From assembly GCA_900547135.1 (NCBI GenBank), contig URFJ01000005.1, positions 1-33,625 of the forward strand: a DNA stretch of 33,625 nucleotides, read 5' to 3'. Under the pieces are notes generated by a model. The model searched no databases. It was not told the DNA's origin and was given only the letters and a program-made list of their open reading frames with translations. Shown here one piece after another: positions 8,630 through 16,967 of this stretch (position 1 is the stretch's first letter; every line of letters begins with the position of its first letter). The position numbers and the translations under genes were made by a program. Source of the DNA: an uncultured Eubacteriales bacterium (GTDB taxonomy: Bacteria > Bacillota > Clostridia > Christensenellales > CAG-138).

Positions 8630-10476
8630 CGCTTGAGAAGCGGTTTAACGTTAAGCTGGATATCAAACGCTCTGCCTCAAACCGCGAGTTCGAGGTTGTA
8701 GAGGGCGACACGGGTAATGTAATTGATATCGTGCTCACCGACGACGGCAGCTGTGTCGACATGACCGGTTACAGGGTTATGGCAGTGTTCTCAAAGTCCG
8801 ACGGTACCTCATGCCAGGACAGCGAAAACGGTACGGTATTGATTGAAGGAAACAGGGCCACTATCCCCCTGTTTCCCTCTTCGTTTTCTCCAGGCATGGT
8901 CGAGTGCGAGCTGCAAATATACTCTGGTCAAAACGGAGATACCCTGGTCACCAGCGCTAAGTTCAATTTTAAATGCAGGCGTGGAATACTCAATCAGGAT
9001 ACAATTCCGTCCACCGGTGAGCTTCCAATATTGATTCAGCTTGTCGACGAGGTTGAGCGGTTAAGCGAAACCGTAACCATGGCAGAGGGAATGAGAGAAG
9101 CCGCTGAGAACCTCAGGAGATCGGGCGAAATAGAGCGTATAAACAATGAAGCCGTTAGACAGTCCAACGAGGCCTCCCGCCTGGCGGCTGAAATAGTGCG
9201 TGAAAACAATGAACAGATGCGCCAGATAAGCGTAGAGGAGGCGCTCGCTGCCATTGAAAGCGCGATTGGCGACGCGGCGCGGCGGATAGAGTTCACAACT
9301 GAAGGCAGCGTGATCCTTTGGCGTTACACCGGCGACGAAGACTGGCAGACCCTTATAGACCTTTCCGAGCACAATCTCTCCGTTGGCGCTGTACAAAACG
9401 CGGGGGAGGCTCTGCGCAGCGGGATCTACACCTGCGAAGGCGGTATCCTTGCTGTGGGCAGGACCGAGCGCGTATCCGGAGGCGTCAATGTGAGCGAACT
9501 GACCCAGTTTCTTGTGCCGCACGGCCAGGACTCCCCCGCCTACCGCACCGGCGAATCCCAGGGTCTGGGCGCGGTTTCATGGTCGGATTGGGGAAAGCTG
9601 CTCGCGCTGAACCTACCCTCGGCGCCGGCTGACGAGGCCGCGCTGACCGGCTATTCAAAGGCGCAATGCGACATGCGGTTTGCCGCCGCGGCATTTAGGG
9701 AGGTTTCCGGCGGCTCCGCTGCTTCAATAGCGGACGCGCAGGCGGGAAGCCCACTGCAAAGCCTTAGGCTGCAAGGGTATTCCTATATACAGACATCAGG
9801 TGGAAAGTATCAAACGCCCGACAACATAGGCGAGCTTATAACCTCAACGCCCAGCAGGATCATCGTTTCCTCCAATGGCACCGATCTCGAATATAGCTTA
9901 CCCGCGCCCGTAGCATTGAATGGCATTGGCGACGATGTAAGGGATGAATACGACGTTTTGACTGGATTGCGCATAAGGCATACTGTAGCCGTTGCGCTCA
10001 GGGGCGCTGAAACAGGCTGGATGTATGTTGGAGGCGCGTTTGTGCTGCCCATGAGCGGCTACAAGGGGGATTCGGGCAAGCTTAGTCTGCTCTGTACCCA
10101 TTACAGGCATATGTCCTGGGCTGAGCTGAGCGCGCTTATTCAGTCCGGCTCCATAACCGCAGCCGCATTTGACTCAAACAGCTATCTCAGGATAGCTGAT
10201 TCCGTAAATTTCAGCGGGCAGGGCGATCTCGCCGCGTTTAAAAGCTATCTGGGCCAGCAGTACTCCATGGGGACTCCAGTTAAGATTTTGGTACAGATGA
10301 ATAGCTACGTATCTACCCCTGGTATAGGTGTAAACCCTGGGGCGATGCCGGATTCGCCTTTCATCACCACTGATTCCGCTGCATATATCGCGGTACGCTA
10401 TATGAGGGATATCGCAAAAGCTCTGGCGGCAATCGAAACCGCGCTAACAGCTGGAGGAAAAGCCCCATTGCGCTAA
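8614..10476 (+). CDS. BppU-like baseplate/tail fibre protein
   Basis: Host-recognition fibre or its upper adaptor. Residues about 10-120 form a beta-rich domain with the BppU layout (KRSASNREFEVVEGDTGN, then a strand pair and a SFSPGMVECELQIY segment), as in lactococcal-type baseplate upper proteins. Residues about 135-215 are a Glu/Arg/Asn-rich coiled coil suited to trimer formation. After that come a short strand domain (ILWRYTGDEDWQTLIDL), a knob-like segment containing YRTGES and SWSDWGKLL, and further beta-rich C-terminal domains to residue 620. The ATG at 8614 overlaps the end of the previous gene. A terminator at 10524-10558 closes this sub-operon. The receptor is unknown. Confidence 0.75.
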   Translation: MAAELTLEKRFNVKLDIKRSASNREFEVVEGDTGNVIDIVLTDDGSCVDMTGYRVMAVFSKSDGTSCQDSENGTVLIEGNRATIPLFPSSFSPGMVECELQIYSGQNGDTLVTSAKFNFKCRRGILNQDTIPSTGELPILIQLVDEVERLSETVTMAEGMREAAENLRRSGEIERINNEAVRQSNEASRLAAEIVRENNEQMRQISVEEALAAIESAIGDAARRIEFTTEGSVILWRYTGDEDWQTLIDLSEHNLSVGAVQNAGEALRSGIYTCEGGILAVGRTERVSGGVNVSELTQFLVPHGQDSPAYRTGESQGLGAVSWSDWGKLLALNLPSAPADEAALTGYSKAQCDMRFAAAAFREVSGGSAASIADAQAGSPLQSLRLQGYSYIQTSGGKYQTPDNIGELITSTPSRIIVSSNGTDLEYSLPAPVALNGIGDDVRDEYDVLTGLRIRHTVAVALRGAETGWMYVGGAFVLPMSGYKGDSGKLSLLCTHYRHMSWAELSALIQSGSITAAAFDSNSYLRIADSVNFSGQGDLAAFKSYLGQQYSMGTPVKILVQMNSYVSTPGIGVNPGAMPDSPFITTDSAAYIAVRYMRDIAKALAAIETALTAGGKAPLR

Positions 10477-10523
10477 ACGCCGCGTTTGAGAGGCAAGAAT
10501 ACAACAACTAATCCCCCCTTTGG

Positions 10524-10558
10524 GCGCCGGAGACGGCCGATTCCGTTTCCGGCGCTTT
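10524..10558 (+). terminator. Terminator after the fibre gene
   Basis: 8-bp arms GCGCCGGA/TCCGGCGC (10524-10531, 10548-10555) extended by an inner ACGG/CCGT helix, followed by TTTAATC. Very GC-rich and stable, 48 nt past the fibre gene's stop. Its tail is short, so it may be leaky and let transcription continue into the lysis genes. Confidence 0.7.
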
Positions 10559-10591
10559 AATCATTACTAAAAATTATTAGGAGGCAATATT

Positions 10592-11038
10592 ATGTCGATT
10601 ATAGATAAATTTATTGATTATTTAAAGGCTCAGGTGGGCAACGTCTATGTTTGGGGCGGACAGGGTGAGCCTGTAAGCGAGGAATTTATAAAAAAGCATG
10701 AAACCAGCGAGCGCAACGCCGAAAGGGCGCTGGCATTTTACCGCAAACGCGTTGAGGAAGGCGCCTCAAACCTCGTGGCTTACGACTGCTCGGGGCTGAT
10801 AATGAGATTCATGCTCGACGAGGGACTCCTGCCTTACGATATGTCGAGCAGGGGCATTTACTCGATGTGCTCTAAAATAGACAGGCCAAGCCTGATTCGC
10901 GGCGATCTCGTGTTCAGGCACGATGGAGAGCGCATTTACCACGTCGGGGTATATATCGGCGGCGGAAGGGTAATTGAAAGCAAGGGCAGGGACTTTGGGC
11001 CGAATATGCCGTCAGCCCCCCATTTACCAAGATCATAA
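10592..11038 (+). CDS. NlpC/P60-type endolysin, C-terminus lost by frameshift
   Basis: Phage cell-wall hydrolase of the NlpC/P60 cysteine-peptidase superfamily, which usually cuts gamma-D-Glu-diamino-acid bonds. Cys66 in YDCSGL and His117 in YHVGVYIG form the core, and RGDLVFRH (103-110) is the usual strand before the His. It has an AGGAGG ribosome site and sits two genes before the holin, so it belongs to the lysis module. After VIESKGRDFG (about residue 136) the frame runs into a short unrelated tail and a stop at 11038. The following DNA still encodes matching sequence in the other two frames (see the remnant at 11039-11291). The catalytic core is intact, so the truncated form might keep activity, but the binding or C-terminal part is lost. 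Confidence 0.78.
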   Translation: MSIIDKFIDYLKAQVGNVYVWGGQGEPVSEEFIKKHETSERNAERALAFYRKRVEEGASNLVAYDCSGLIMRFMLDEGLLPYDMSSRGIYSMCSKIDRPSLIRGDLVFRHDGERIYHVGVYIGGGRVIESKGRDFGPNMPSAPHLPRS

Positions 11039-11291
11039 CCCAGCGACATAAGCTGTTCCTGCATCAGCGCTTCATGCGTGGGTTAAAAAGCTCAAGGTCG
11101 CGTCCGCCGCAGGCGAGCTGAAGCCGCCCGAAGCGATTCCAATAACCAGTACCCCATCTGTCAATTCCTGTTTCGATCACGCCATAGAGACGGACGAAGC
11201 CGTGAGGATTTTCAAGGCCCGCGCGTCGAAAATAGCGCCTGACGGCAGATGCGACGCAGTGATGAGACAGCTCATAGGCATGGAGGAATGA
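11039..11291 (+). pseudogene. Out-of-frame 3' remnant of the NlpC/P60 endolysin
   Basis: One alternative frame reads AEYAVSPPFTKIITQRHKLF across about 10998-11060, which overlaps the end of the truncated ORF. The third frame then gives HAWVKKLKVASAAGELKPPE from 11073 and continues to MRQLIGMEE and a TGA at 11289-11291. Both stretches have ordinary protein composition and join naturally to the upstream ORF if two indels are repaired, near 10990 and near 11070. The ancestral gene would then be about 233 codons. I cannot tell true mutations from consensus errors. Confidence 0.65.
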
Positions 11292-11319
11292 ACCTTTGGC
11301 GCAGCGCAGCCTAAGGTCC

Positions 11320-11347
11320 GTATCGGTAATGTTTATAAAACCGATAC
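11320..11347 (+). other. Hairpin in front of the holin gene
   Basis: Perfect 8-bp arms GTATCGGT and ACCGATAC with a 12-nt AT-rich loop, about 40 nt upstream of the holin ATG. There is no T-run directly behind it. It could modulate holin expression or mRNA stability. Confidence 0.35.
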
Positions 11348-11388
11348 AGGCCTTTCATATAATATTATTTTTTGGAGGGTTATAACTT

Positions 11389-11793
11389 ATGTACAGGATT
11401 ATCGAATGGTTAAAGGCCGCGGCCTCAGTGCTTGGCGGAGCGGCCGCTTATATATGGGGTCCAGCGGACGCGTTGATAATAACGCTTGTGTGCCTTGCCG
11501 TGTTTGATTACATAACTGGCGTTGCAAAGGCCGCTATACGCAGGGAGCTATCGAGCGGCGCGGGATTCAAGGGGCTGATGAAAAAGGTTACTATATTCGT
11601 CCTTGTGGGCCTCGCTGCGCTTGTGGACAGGATAGTCCCCGCGGCAAATGGCGCGGTGCGATCCGCCGTAATAATGTTCTACATAATGAACGAAGGCCTC
11701 AGCATCCTTGAGAATGCGGGCGGCATGGGCCTTCCCCTGCCGGAAAAGCTGAGTGAGGCGCTAGGAAAGCTGCATAATGGTGATAACGAATGA
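11389..11793 (+). CDS. Phage holin, phage_holin_4_1 (TcdE/Bhl-like) family
   Basis: Membrane pore-former that times lysis and lets endolysin reach the wall. The 134 residues show the family pattern: a first hydrophobic helix containing IWGPADALIITLVCLAVFDY (about 22-41), the hallmark DYITGVAKA, a basic loop with the LSSGAGFKGLMKKV motif, a helix KVTIFVLVGLAALVD, and a final helix with IMFYIMNEGLSILENAG. A TTGGAGGG site precedes the ATG at 11389. It follows the endolysin in the usual lysis-cassette arrangement. It ends 9 nt from the antisense DMT transporter gene, so the two converge without a visible terminator between them. Confidence 0.9.
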   Translation: MYRIIEWLKAAASVLGGAAAYIWGPADALIITLVCLAVFDYITGVAKAAIRRELSSGAGFKGLMKKVTIFVLVGLAALVDRIVPAANGAVRSAVIMFYIMNEGLSILENAGGMGLPLPEKLSEALGKLHNGDNE

Positions 11794-11802
11794 TGCAGGC
11801 CT

Positions 11803-12819
11803 TTATGAATTGGGTTTCAAGCCGGTTCCCGCGCCGCCTTTCCCTGCTGGCCGGTATTTTCTTTTTTTACGGCCAGTGTCAGCCACGACTATGACCGCCG
11901 ACGCGAGAACCATGGCGCAGCCAAGCCCCTTTATAGCACCCACCGTTTCACCATAGACTATTACGCCCATAACCGTAGCCATAACGGGCTCCAGCGCGTT
12001 GAGCATGGCGGCGTTTCCAGAACCAAGAATCCTTATGCCGTAAAGCAGCAGCCTGAGGCCTATAAGATAGCCCAGCAGCCCGTCGAGCGCCAGCACCAGC
12101 CATAAAAACCATGTAGATGGCGCCGCAAGCCTTCCTGTGGCTAACGCGGCTAAAAAGCCCATCAGCGACGCCGCGCCGGTTATGTAGATTGACGACACGG
12201 ACGAGCTTATATTCTTATAGGGGCCATGCCTGCCAAGTATAAAGTACGCTGCATACGTAAACGCGGACAGTATTGCCAAATGCGGGCCCGCCGCGTTTGG
12301 CGCTCCGATAACCCCCTAAACCTGGTAACCGCCGGCAAGGGGGGCCGCCGCGGCCAGGCCCTTTAGGGCTGAAAAGCGTTCCTTAAAAAACAGCGATGCT
12401 GTTAAGCAGGCTATTACCGGATAACAAAAATGCAGTACTATCACCGATCCAGGCTCCATATAAAGGTACGAGTATGAGATGAGCAGCAGCGTTGCCATAA
12501 GGCTTCCGCCTCCGGCCAAAGCCATACTCAACGCCTCCGCGCGATTTACGCGAATCGGGCCGGCCGTTCCCTTTTTTGAGCTTACAGCGGCTCCCAGCAG
12601 GGCAAAAAGGCAGCCAAACAGCATGCAGAAAGCTACCACGCTCTCATTGGGCATGGCAAGGGAGGGGTTAGCCGCCATTGACGCCGGAGCAAAAACGCGG
12701 GCGGCAAACTCGGAGGGAACTCCGCCCTTTAGGGCAATGTTGGTAAGCATAGGGGTAATTCCATAGCATAGGGAGGCGAGGGCAACCGCCAATACCCCTT
12801 TTAACCTGGCCCTGTCCAT
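11803..12819 (-). pseudogene. DMT superfamily (EamA) transporter interrupted by an in-frame TAG
   Basis: Drug/metabolite-transporter-type carrier of 10 predicted membrane helices, inserted antisense in the phage block. Start chosen at ATG 12819 (MDRARLKG), after a GGGGGCGGC site; the frame is open to 12861. A first EamA repeat (to about 12319) is followed by TAG at 12316-12318. The same frame then continues without a break through GVIGAPNAAG into the second EamA repeat (AFTYAAYFILGRHG, ALEPVMATVMGVIVYGE) to 11803. Repairing the single stop gives about 337 residues, slightly longer than the usual 290-310, owing to an insert around SMAANPSLAMPNES. Known substrates of the family range from amino acids to riboflavin; none can be assigned here. 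It may be a pseudogene, a sequencing error, or a host gene carried by the phage. Confidence 0.82.
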
Positions 12820-12945
12820 AAAGCCGCCCCCTAAGCCAATTATTTCGAAAAAGTATAACATGATATGAGCATAACCGCAATGGCCCCCATAATACCTAAT
12901 TCACGCAAATAAGCTATACAAAAGACTATCAGGAGGTACAGAAGG

Positions 12946-13230
12946 ATGAAATACATACATGAGGCGCAGCTAAACTGCCTAACCGGCGACATAGGAGAGC
13001 GACTTAGATCGCAACCAAAGATTACCGTAATAATCGCTCCCGAAGCCGGAGTCAATTGCCCATGGGAAGGAGGGATCAACGGTCATTTTTTCAGGATACG
13101 AAGAGGCGTTCCCGTCGAAGTGCCCGTGAGCCTGGCAAAACTGATAGAGGCAAACGAGCGGGTTTCCATTCTCAGTGGGGAGGATGTAAAGGATTACCGT
13201 TCGCTCCCGGGCAAACGCCTGACGGTGTAA
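12946..13230 (+). CDS. Small phage protein, structural-module companion
   Basis: A 94-residue protein with a strong AGGAGG site, directly upstream of the adaptor gene. The middle reads NGHFFRIRRGVPVEVPVSLAKLIEANE (about 45-71 in total), a pattern I associate with small proteins beside podovirus-type capsid and adaptor genes, though I cannot name a family. No signal peptide, membrane span or Cys cluster. It probably serves head or head-tail assembly. It is the first gene after the antisense transporter and restarts the phage transcription unit. Confidence 0.6.
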   Translation: MKYIHEAQLNCLTGDIGERLRSQPKITVIIAPEAGVNCPWEGGINGHFFRIRRGVPVEVPVSLAKLIEANERVSILSGEDVKDYRSLPGKRLTV

Positions 13231-13242
13231 AGGGGGTGCAAA

Positions 13243-13782
13243 ATGACGCTAAACGACATTCTTGTATCAGCACTGGCCCAGCTTGACAGAGGGCATGACG
13301 CCCAGACGCTGGATGCGTGGAGGGAAAAGCTTACCCAGTTTGCCAACGACGCGCTGATAGACCTGTCATATGCATTTAAGCCCTTGCGCACCGAAATTAC
13401 GGACGCCAGCATTGGCATAATAGATACGAATTCGCTTTCAAGGGAATTTGTTAAGGCTGTCTATGTCCGTGTCGGCGATTCGATTATAGGGTTTTCCGAT
13501 GCGTTTCAGGGTGAATACATATCCGTGGACGCTAACGGCCCCGTGGAGCTGACCTATCAGTATGTTCCAAGGCTTCTCAGCTCCCCTACTGACGTGCCGG
13601 AGATTCCGGAGCGCCTGCACGGCCTTATAATAACCTATACGGTTGCGCGCGAGCGGATGAGTGGGGACGTGTCCACTCAAAAGGGCTCAAACTCATATAT
13701 GCAGCTGTATGAACAGGGAAAGCGCGCCGCACGGTATGGAAACGGCCTGCCCGGTGGCTACAGCATTATAAACAGGTGGTGA
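13243..13782 (+). CDS. Phage head-tail adaptor protein
   Basis: A 179-residue, mainly helical protein (MTLNDILVSALAQLDR at the start; ERLHGLIITYTVARERMSG near 128-146) with a beta-rich insertion around VYVRVGDSIIGFSD. The layout (N-terminal helix of a gp4/adaptor type, central hairpin, C-terminal helix ending in a basic tail) matches adaptors that bind the portal ring in podoviruses such as SU10 and P22 relatives. Its place immediately before a nozzle-type protein supports this. Intact, with a GGGGGTG ribosome site 12 nt after the previous stop. The partner portal protein is not encoded here. Confidence 0.65.
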   Translation: MTLNDILVSALAQLDRGHDAQTLDAWREKLTQFANDALIDLSYAFKPLRTEITDASIGIIDTNSLSREFVKAVYVRVGDSIIGFSDAFQGEYISVDANGPVELTYQYVPRLLSSPTDVPEIPERLHGLIITYTVARERMSGDVSTQKGSNSYMQLYEQGKRAARYGNGLPGGYSIINRW

Positions 13783-13786
13783 TTCC

Positions 13787-15208
13787 ATGCCTATTAAGTT
13801 ATATAGGATTAGCGGCTTTAAGGGCATAGACCAGTCGTGCGACCAAAACGCGCTTGACCCGGCCAGCTCTCCAGACGCGTGCAATATGGATACCAGCGAC
13901 GGCGGCCTTAGCGTTTCAAGCGGTTTTGTAAAGGCTATCAACACACCCGTCCCCTGCGCTGACGGTATAGGCTTTATGCATATATTCAATTGCTCTGGGG
14001 GCGCGCAGTTCATAGTTATGGCAAAGCGGGAGGTGTATGCCTACACAAACGGCAGCTGGAACCTGATCCATACGTATGAGGCAAACGTCAATAATAGCTT
14101 TTCATGCGAGGAAGCACAGATAGACGGCGTCGATTGTCTAATAATCGGCTGCGGGGAATCCCAGCTTATCAAGTACGACGGGGTGCAGGCGTCCGTGTTT
14201 GGAAGCGCTGAAGGGCTTTCCAATATTCACGTCAAATATCTGGCCATGTACATAGGCAGACTGTTCAGCGCCGGCGATCCGCAGCACCCGAACAGGCTTT
14301 ACTGGTCGCAGCTGCCTGGAAGCGGCAGAACCATAGAGGATTGGGGACCGGTTTCATCATCGCCAAACGTTGAAGGCGGGCATGCCGAGATAGGCGATAC
14401 ATGCGGCGATCCCATCGCGGCCATAGCCGCTATGAGCAACCAGCTATTGATATTCAAGCGCAACAGCCTTTACAGGCTGATAGGCGACAGGCCCAGCAAT
14501 TTCACAATAGAACGAATCGAGGCACAGATCGAGCCTATGGCGCATACCTCCCTGGCCAGGCGCGGCAACGCCGCGTATTATATGACGGATGCGGGACTAT
14601 ATGTGTTCAACGGCGTAACGTCGTACATGTCGCCGGATGCAAAAGGGATCAGGCATATACTCAAAAACGCCAGCTCGGCCGACTGCCGCGCAGCCATTGC
14701 ACGGGACATGCTGTTTTTTGCTTTGAAGGATGCGTCCGGCGAAAGCTTCATTATTGAGTACGACCTCAATAGGCGCACGTATATGCTGCGCAAAGGCTTT
14801 GACGTCAGCCACCTGTGCGCATTGGACGGCGCACTGTATATGATTAACGGCAAAAAATATGTGTATAGGTTCGGCGAGGGCGATTCCTACGATGGAACGC
14901 CGATTTCAGCCTGGTGGAGCACACCGCTAACCGATCTTGGCGATAAAGGCTGCATAAAACAGCTAAGGCGCCTGTATATGAGGGGAAGCTCTAAAGAGGA
15001 GGCCGCAGTGCTTTTGGACGCGGTTGCAGGTGATAATACCTCCACACACAGGATGTTGTTGCCTCCCTCTGAAAGGAGGGTGCTTGAAGTTCCTTTTTAC
15101 AACGAAGGACGCACGTTTTCCCTGGTTTTTTATAACGAAGGCGGCGGACGCTTTTCCCTAAACGGGGGGGTTGAGCTGGAGCTTGCACTTAGAAGGAGGA
15201 CCGAGTGA
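13787..15208 (+). CDS. Phage tail-nozzle / stabilisation-type protein
   Basis: 473 residues, beta-rich throughout, beginning KLYRISGFKGIDQSCDQNALDP, an opening (G-x-D, then a P-x-x-S-PDA-N-MD turn) typical of podovirus tail nozzle or stabilisation proteins (P22 gp10 / T7 gp12 functional equivalents). Repeated short blades such as MYIGRLFSAGDPQHPNRLYWS and LLIFKRNSLYRLIGDR suggest a beta-propeller. It starts 4 nt after the adaptor stop, so the two are translationally coupled, and ends overlapping the next ORF. Function is inferred from gene order and fold-like patterns. Confidence 0.68.
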   Translation: MPIKLYRISGFKGIDQSCDQNALDPASSPDACNMDTSDGGLSVSSGFVKAINTPVPCADGIGFMHIFNCSGGAQFIVMAKREVYAYTNGSWNLIHTYEANVNNSFSCEEAQIDGVDCLIIGCGESQLIKYDGVQASVFGSAEGLSNIHVKYLAMYIGRLFSAGDPQHPNRLYWSQLPGSGRTIEDWGPVSSSPNVEGGHAEIGDTCGDPIAAIAAMSNQLLIFKRNSLYRLIGDRPSNFTIERIEAQIEPMAHTSLARRGNAAYYMTDAGLYVFNGVTSYMSPDAKGIRHILKNASSADCRAAIARDMLFFALKDASGESFIIEYDLNRRTYMLRKGFDVSHLCALDGALYMINGKKYVYRFGEGDSYDGTPISAWWSTPLTDLGDKGCIKQLRRLYMRGSSKEEAAVLLDAVAGDNTSTHRMLLPPSERRVLEVPFYNEGRTFSLVFYNEGGGRFSLNGGVELELALRRRTE

Positions 15209-15399
15209 TGGGACTGGATATGAGGGCTTTATATTACATTGCCTTGGGCAGTAAAAGAACCGCTGACATAGAGCTTTTCGATGAGGATGTAAAGGCAAAT
15301 GAAAACATGCTTAACCAGAACTTCAGCATTATATCAAAGAAGATATACGACTTTGAAGCCAGACTGAACTCTCTTGAGGATAAGGAGAGCCCCCAATAA
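15208..15399 (+). CDS. Small coiled-coil phage protein
   Basis: 63 residues from the ATG at 15208, which shares one base with the nozzle gene's TGA and has an AAGGAGG site 8 nt upstream. GTG at 15205 is a less likely start. The C-terminal half (ANENMLNQNFSIISKKIYDFEARLNSLEDKE) is a charged amphipathic helix. Such small proteins close many phage head-tail modules and may be assembly chaperones or fibre attachment parts. No family recognised. Confidence 0.6.
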   Translation: MGLDMRALYYIALGSKRTADIELFDEDVKANENMLNQNFSIISKKIYDFEARLNSLEDKESPQ

Positions 15400-15417
15400 A
15401 TCTATTTAGTATTTTAT

Positions 15418-15453
15418 GCTGAAAAACGGGCCTGCACCGGCACGTTTTTCAGC
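15418..15453. terminator. Bidirectional terminator closing the phage block
   Basis: 11-bp perfect arms GCTGAAAAACG and CGTTTTTCAGC (15418-15428, 15443-15453) around a 14-nt GC-rich loop. The A and T tracts lie within the stem, so it can act on both strands. It lies 18 nt after the last phage gene and marks the right end of the module. Confidence 0.75.
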
Positions 15454-15503
15454 TAATACGCATATACTGAAAGTGCGATAATAGGGTTTTACGGGAGGTA
15501 GCT

Positions 15504-16967
15504 ATGAAGGTCGAACAATTCATCGCTTTGAGAGGAAAAGGCGGAAACGGCACCGCGCGTATCTCAACGGACGAAGAAAGTACTGAAGTTGAGCTGGTAA
15601 TGCGCTCACAGACCGCACAGCCGCTGACGGCTTATCTTGTAACCGACCGTGGAACAGTTGCGGTTCCCCTGGCCAATAACAGGCATGGGGCGACTGGGTG
15701 CCATTCTGATATAAGGGCTGTGCTTGTCGCCTGCAACGAGGGCGGTAATCCAAGCTTTTTACTGGCGGGCACTGCAATGGGAGCGCACGTCAACATAGAA
15801 GAAGCCATGAGGGATATACGGATGCGCAGTTCAACGCACCCTAACCCTAGGGCCGACATCGGCAAATCAAGCGCTTCCGTTGCGTCGGCGGGCCCCAAAG
15901 CGGCCAATCCTTCTTCTTCTCAGAGGCGGGCCGCGGACAGCGCCGACAGGACAACCGAGGCGTCGCCCTCCGGAGCGACGCGTACGCCTGTCAGCGGCAG
16001 CGGAGCTAGGCGGAGCGCATCCGCGAAAACCACCACTGAAGGCCACGTTTCATCAGCGTCTAAGGATAAGGGCGTCCGTACCGCAAACAACGCCAAGGAA
16101 GCGGCAACGGCCAGATCGACTGGAAGGGCGGTGGAGTATGAAACTCTAAATGTCAATTCCCGATCTACACAGGGTGGCACCACACTAAAAAACCCCTCAA
16201 CAAAGAATACGAACGGCCAAAGCACGAGTCAAAGCGCGGAAGCCAGGGCGGACGCCGCTCCATTAAGCGAGCCAAACGTTTCAAACCCAACCGGCAGCGG
16301 AAACAGCTCTACAAGCCGCTCCGGCCAGAGCGCTCAAACTCAAGTAAAAAAGCCCGCTACGCCTTTAAAGGGGCAAAAACGGTCCGACAAAGCACCCAAC
16401 CCCAATACCGCTTCAGGCGCAAAACCCATAGACAGCGGATCAGCGGACAGCGGCGAAGGTGATAACATTCGTCCGGCAAACACACGGGTAAACGCGCCCC
16501 ATCAAGCGCCCCAATCGACCGCGCTTCATCCGGACCAAAGGGTCTCTAGGAGCCAAACCGAATCGGCGCTTAATGAATACGGCAACAGGCCGTCCGGCGA
16601 ATCCTCAGTTCTAAACGATATACTCAAGCGCGCCGATATCCTGTTTCATACCCCTGTTCAGCCTGCCAAGGCGGGCATCATCAAGAGGGATATTCCGCGC
16701 CCCGCAGCTTCCAGCGGGATTCGCGAGGAGATTCACGTATATAACCCCTTCCCCGACGCATTCCCGCGTTCAGTGTGGAAAAGGGTGGTGTACCCGGGAA
16801 CTTCCCGGTATTATCTTGAGGGCGAGGTCGTAAAGGACGGGGCAAGATATCTGGTCCACGCCCTGCCGGGGGAATATGGAGCGGCGATGCAGCGCGGCAA
16901 TGGTTTCTCCAGATTCATGAGATCGGCCGATGGTACCGGATATTGGCTTCGCATAAGAAGAATATAA
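15504..16967 (+). CDS. Tripartite protein with mucin-like linker, function unknown
   Basis: 487 residues in three parts. Residues 1-105 form a globular beta-rich domain (FIALRGKGGNGTARIS, AYLVTDRGTVAVPL, CNEGGNPSFLLAGTA). Residues about 110-385 are low-complexity, dominated by Ser, Thr, Ala, Pro, Asn and Lys, like a flexible or glycosylatable stalk. Residues about 395-487 form a Trp/Tyr-rich C-terminal domain (YNPFPDAFPRSVWKRV, YYLEGEVVKDGARYLVHALPGEYG, GTGYWLRI). There is no signal peptide or membrane span, so it is probably intracellular, perhaps a spore- or surface-associated assembly protein. It lies outside the phage terminator and has its own GGGAGGT site, so it is more likely a host gene. 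The end domains resemble ones I have seen in clostridial hypothetical proteins, but I cannot name them. Confidence 0.6.
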   Translation: MKVEQFIALRGKGGNGTARISTDEESTEVELVMRSQTAQPLTAYLVTDRGTVAVPLANNRHGATGCHSDIRAVLVACNEGGNPSFLLAGTAMGAHVNIEEAMRDIRMRSSTHPNPRADIGKSSASVASAGPKAANPSSSQRRAADSADRTTEASPSGATRTPVSGSGARRSASAKTTTEGHVSSASKDKGVRTANNAKEAATARSTGRAVEYETLNVNSRSTQGGTTLKNPSTKNTNGQSTSQSAEARADAAPLSEPNVSNPTGSGNSSTSRSGQSAQTQVKKPATPLKGQKRSDKAPNPNTASGAKPIDSGSADSGEGDNIRPANTRVNAPHQAPQSTALHPDQRVSRSQTESALNEYGNRPSGESSVLNDILKRADILFHTPVQPAKAGIIKRDIPRPAASSGIREEIHVYNPFPDAFPRSVWKRVVYPGTSRYYLEGEVVKDGARYLVHALPGEYGAAMQRGNGFSRFMRSADGTGYWLRIRRI

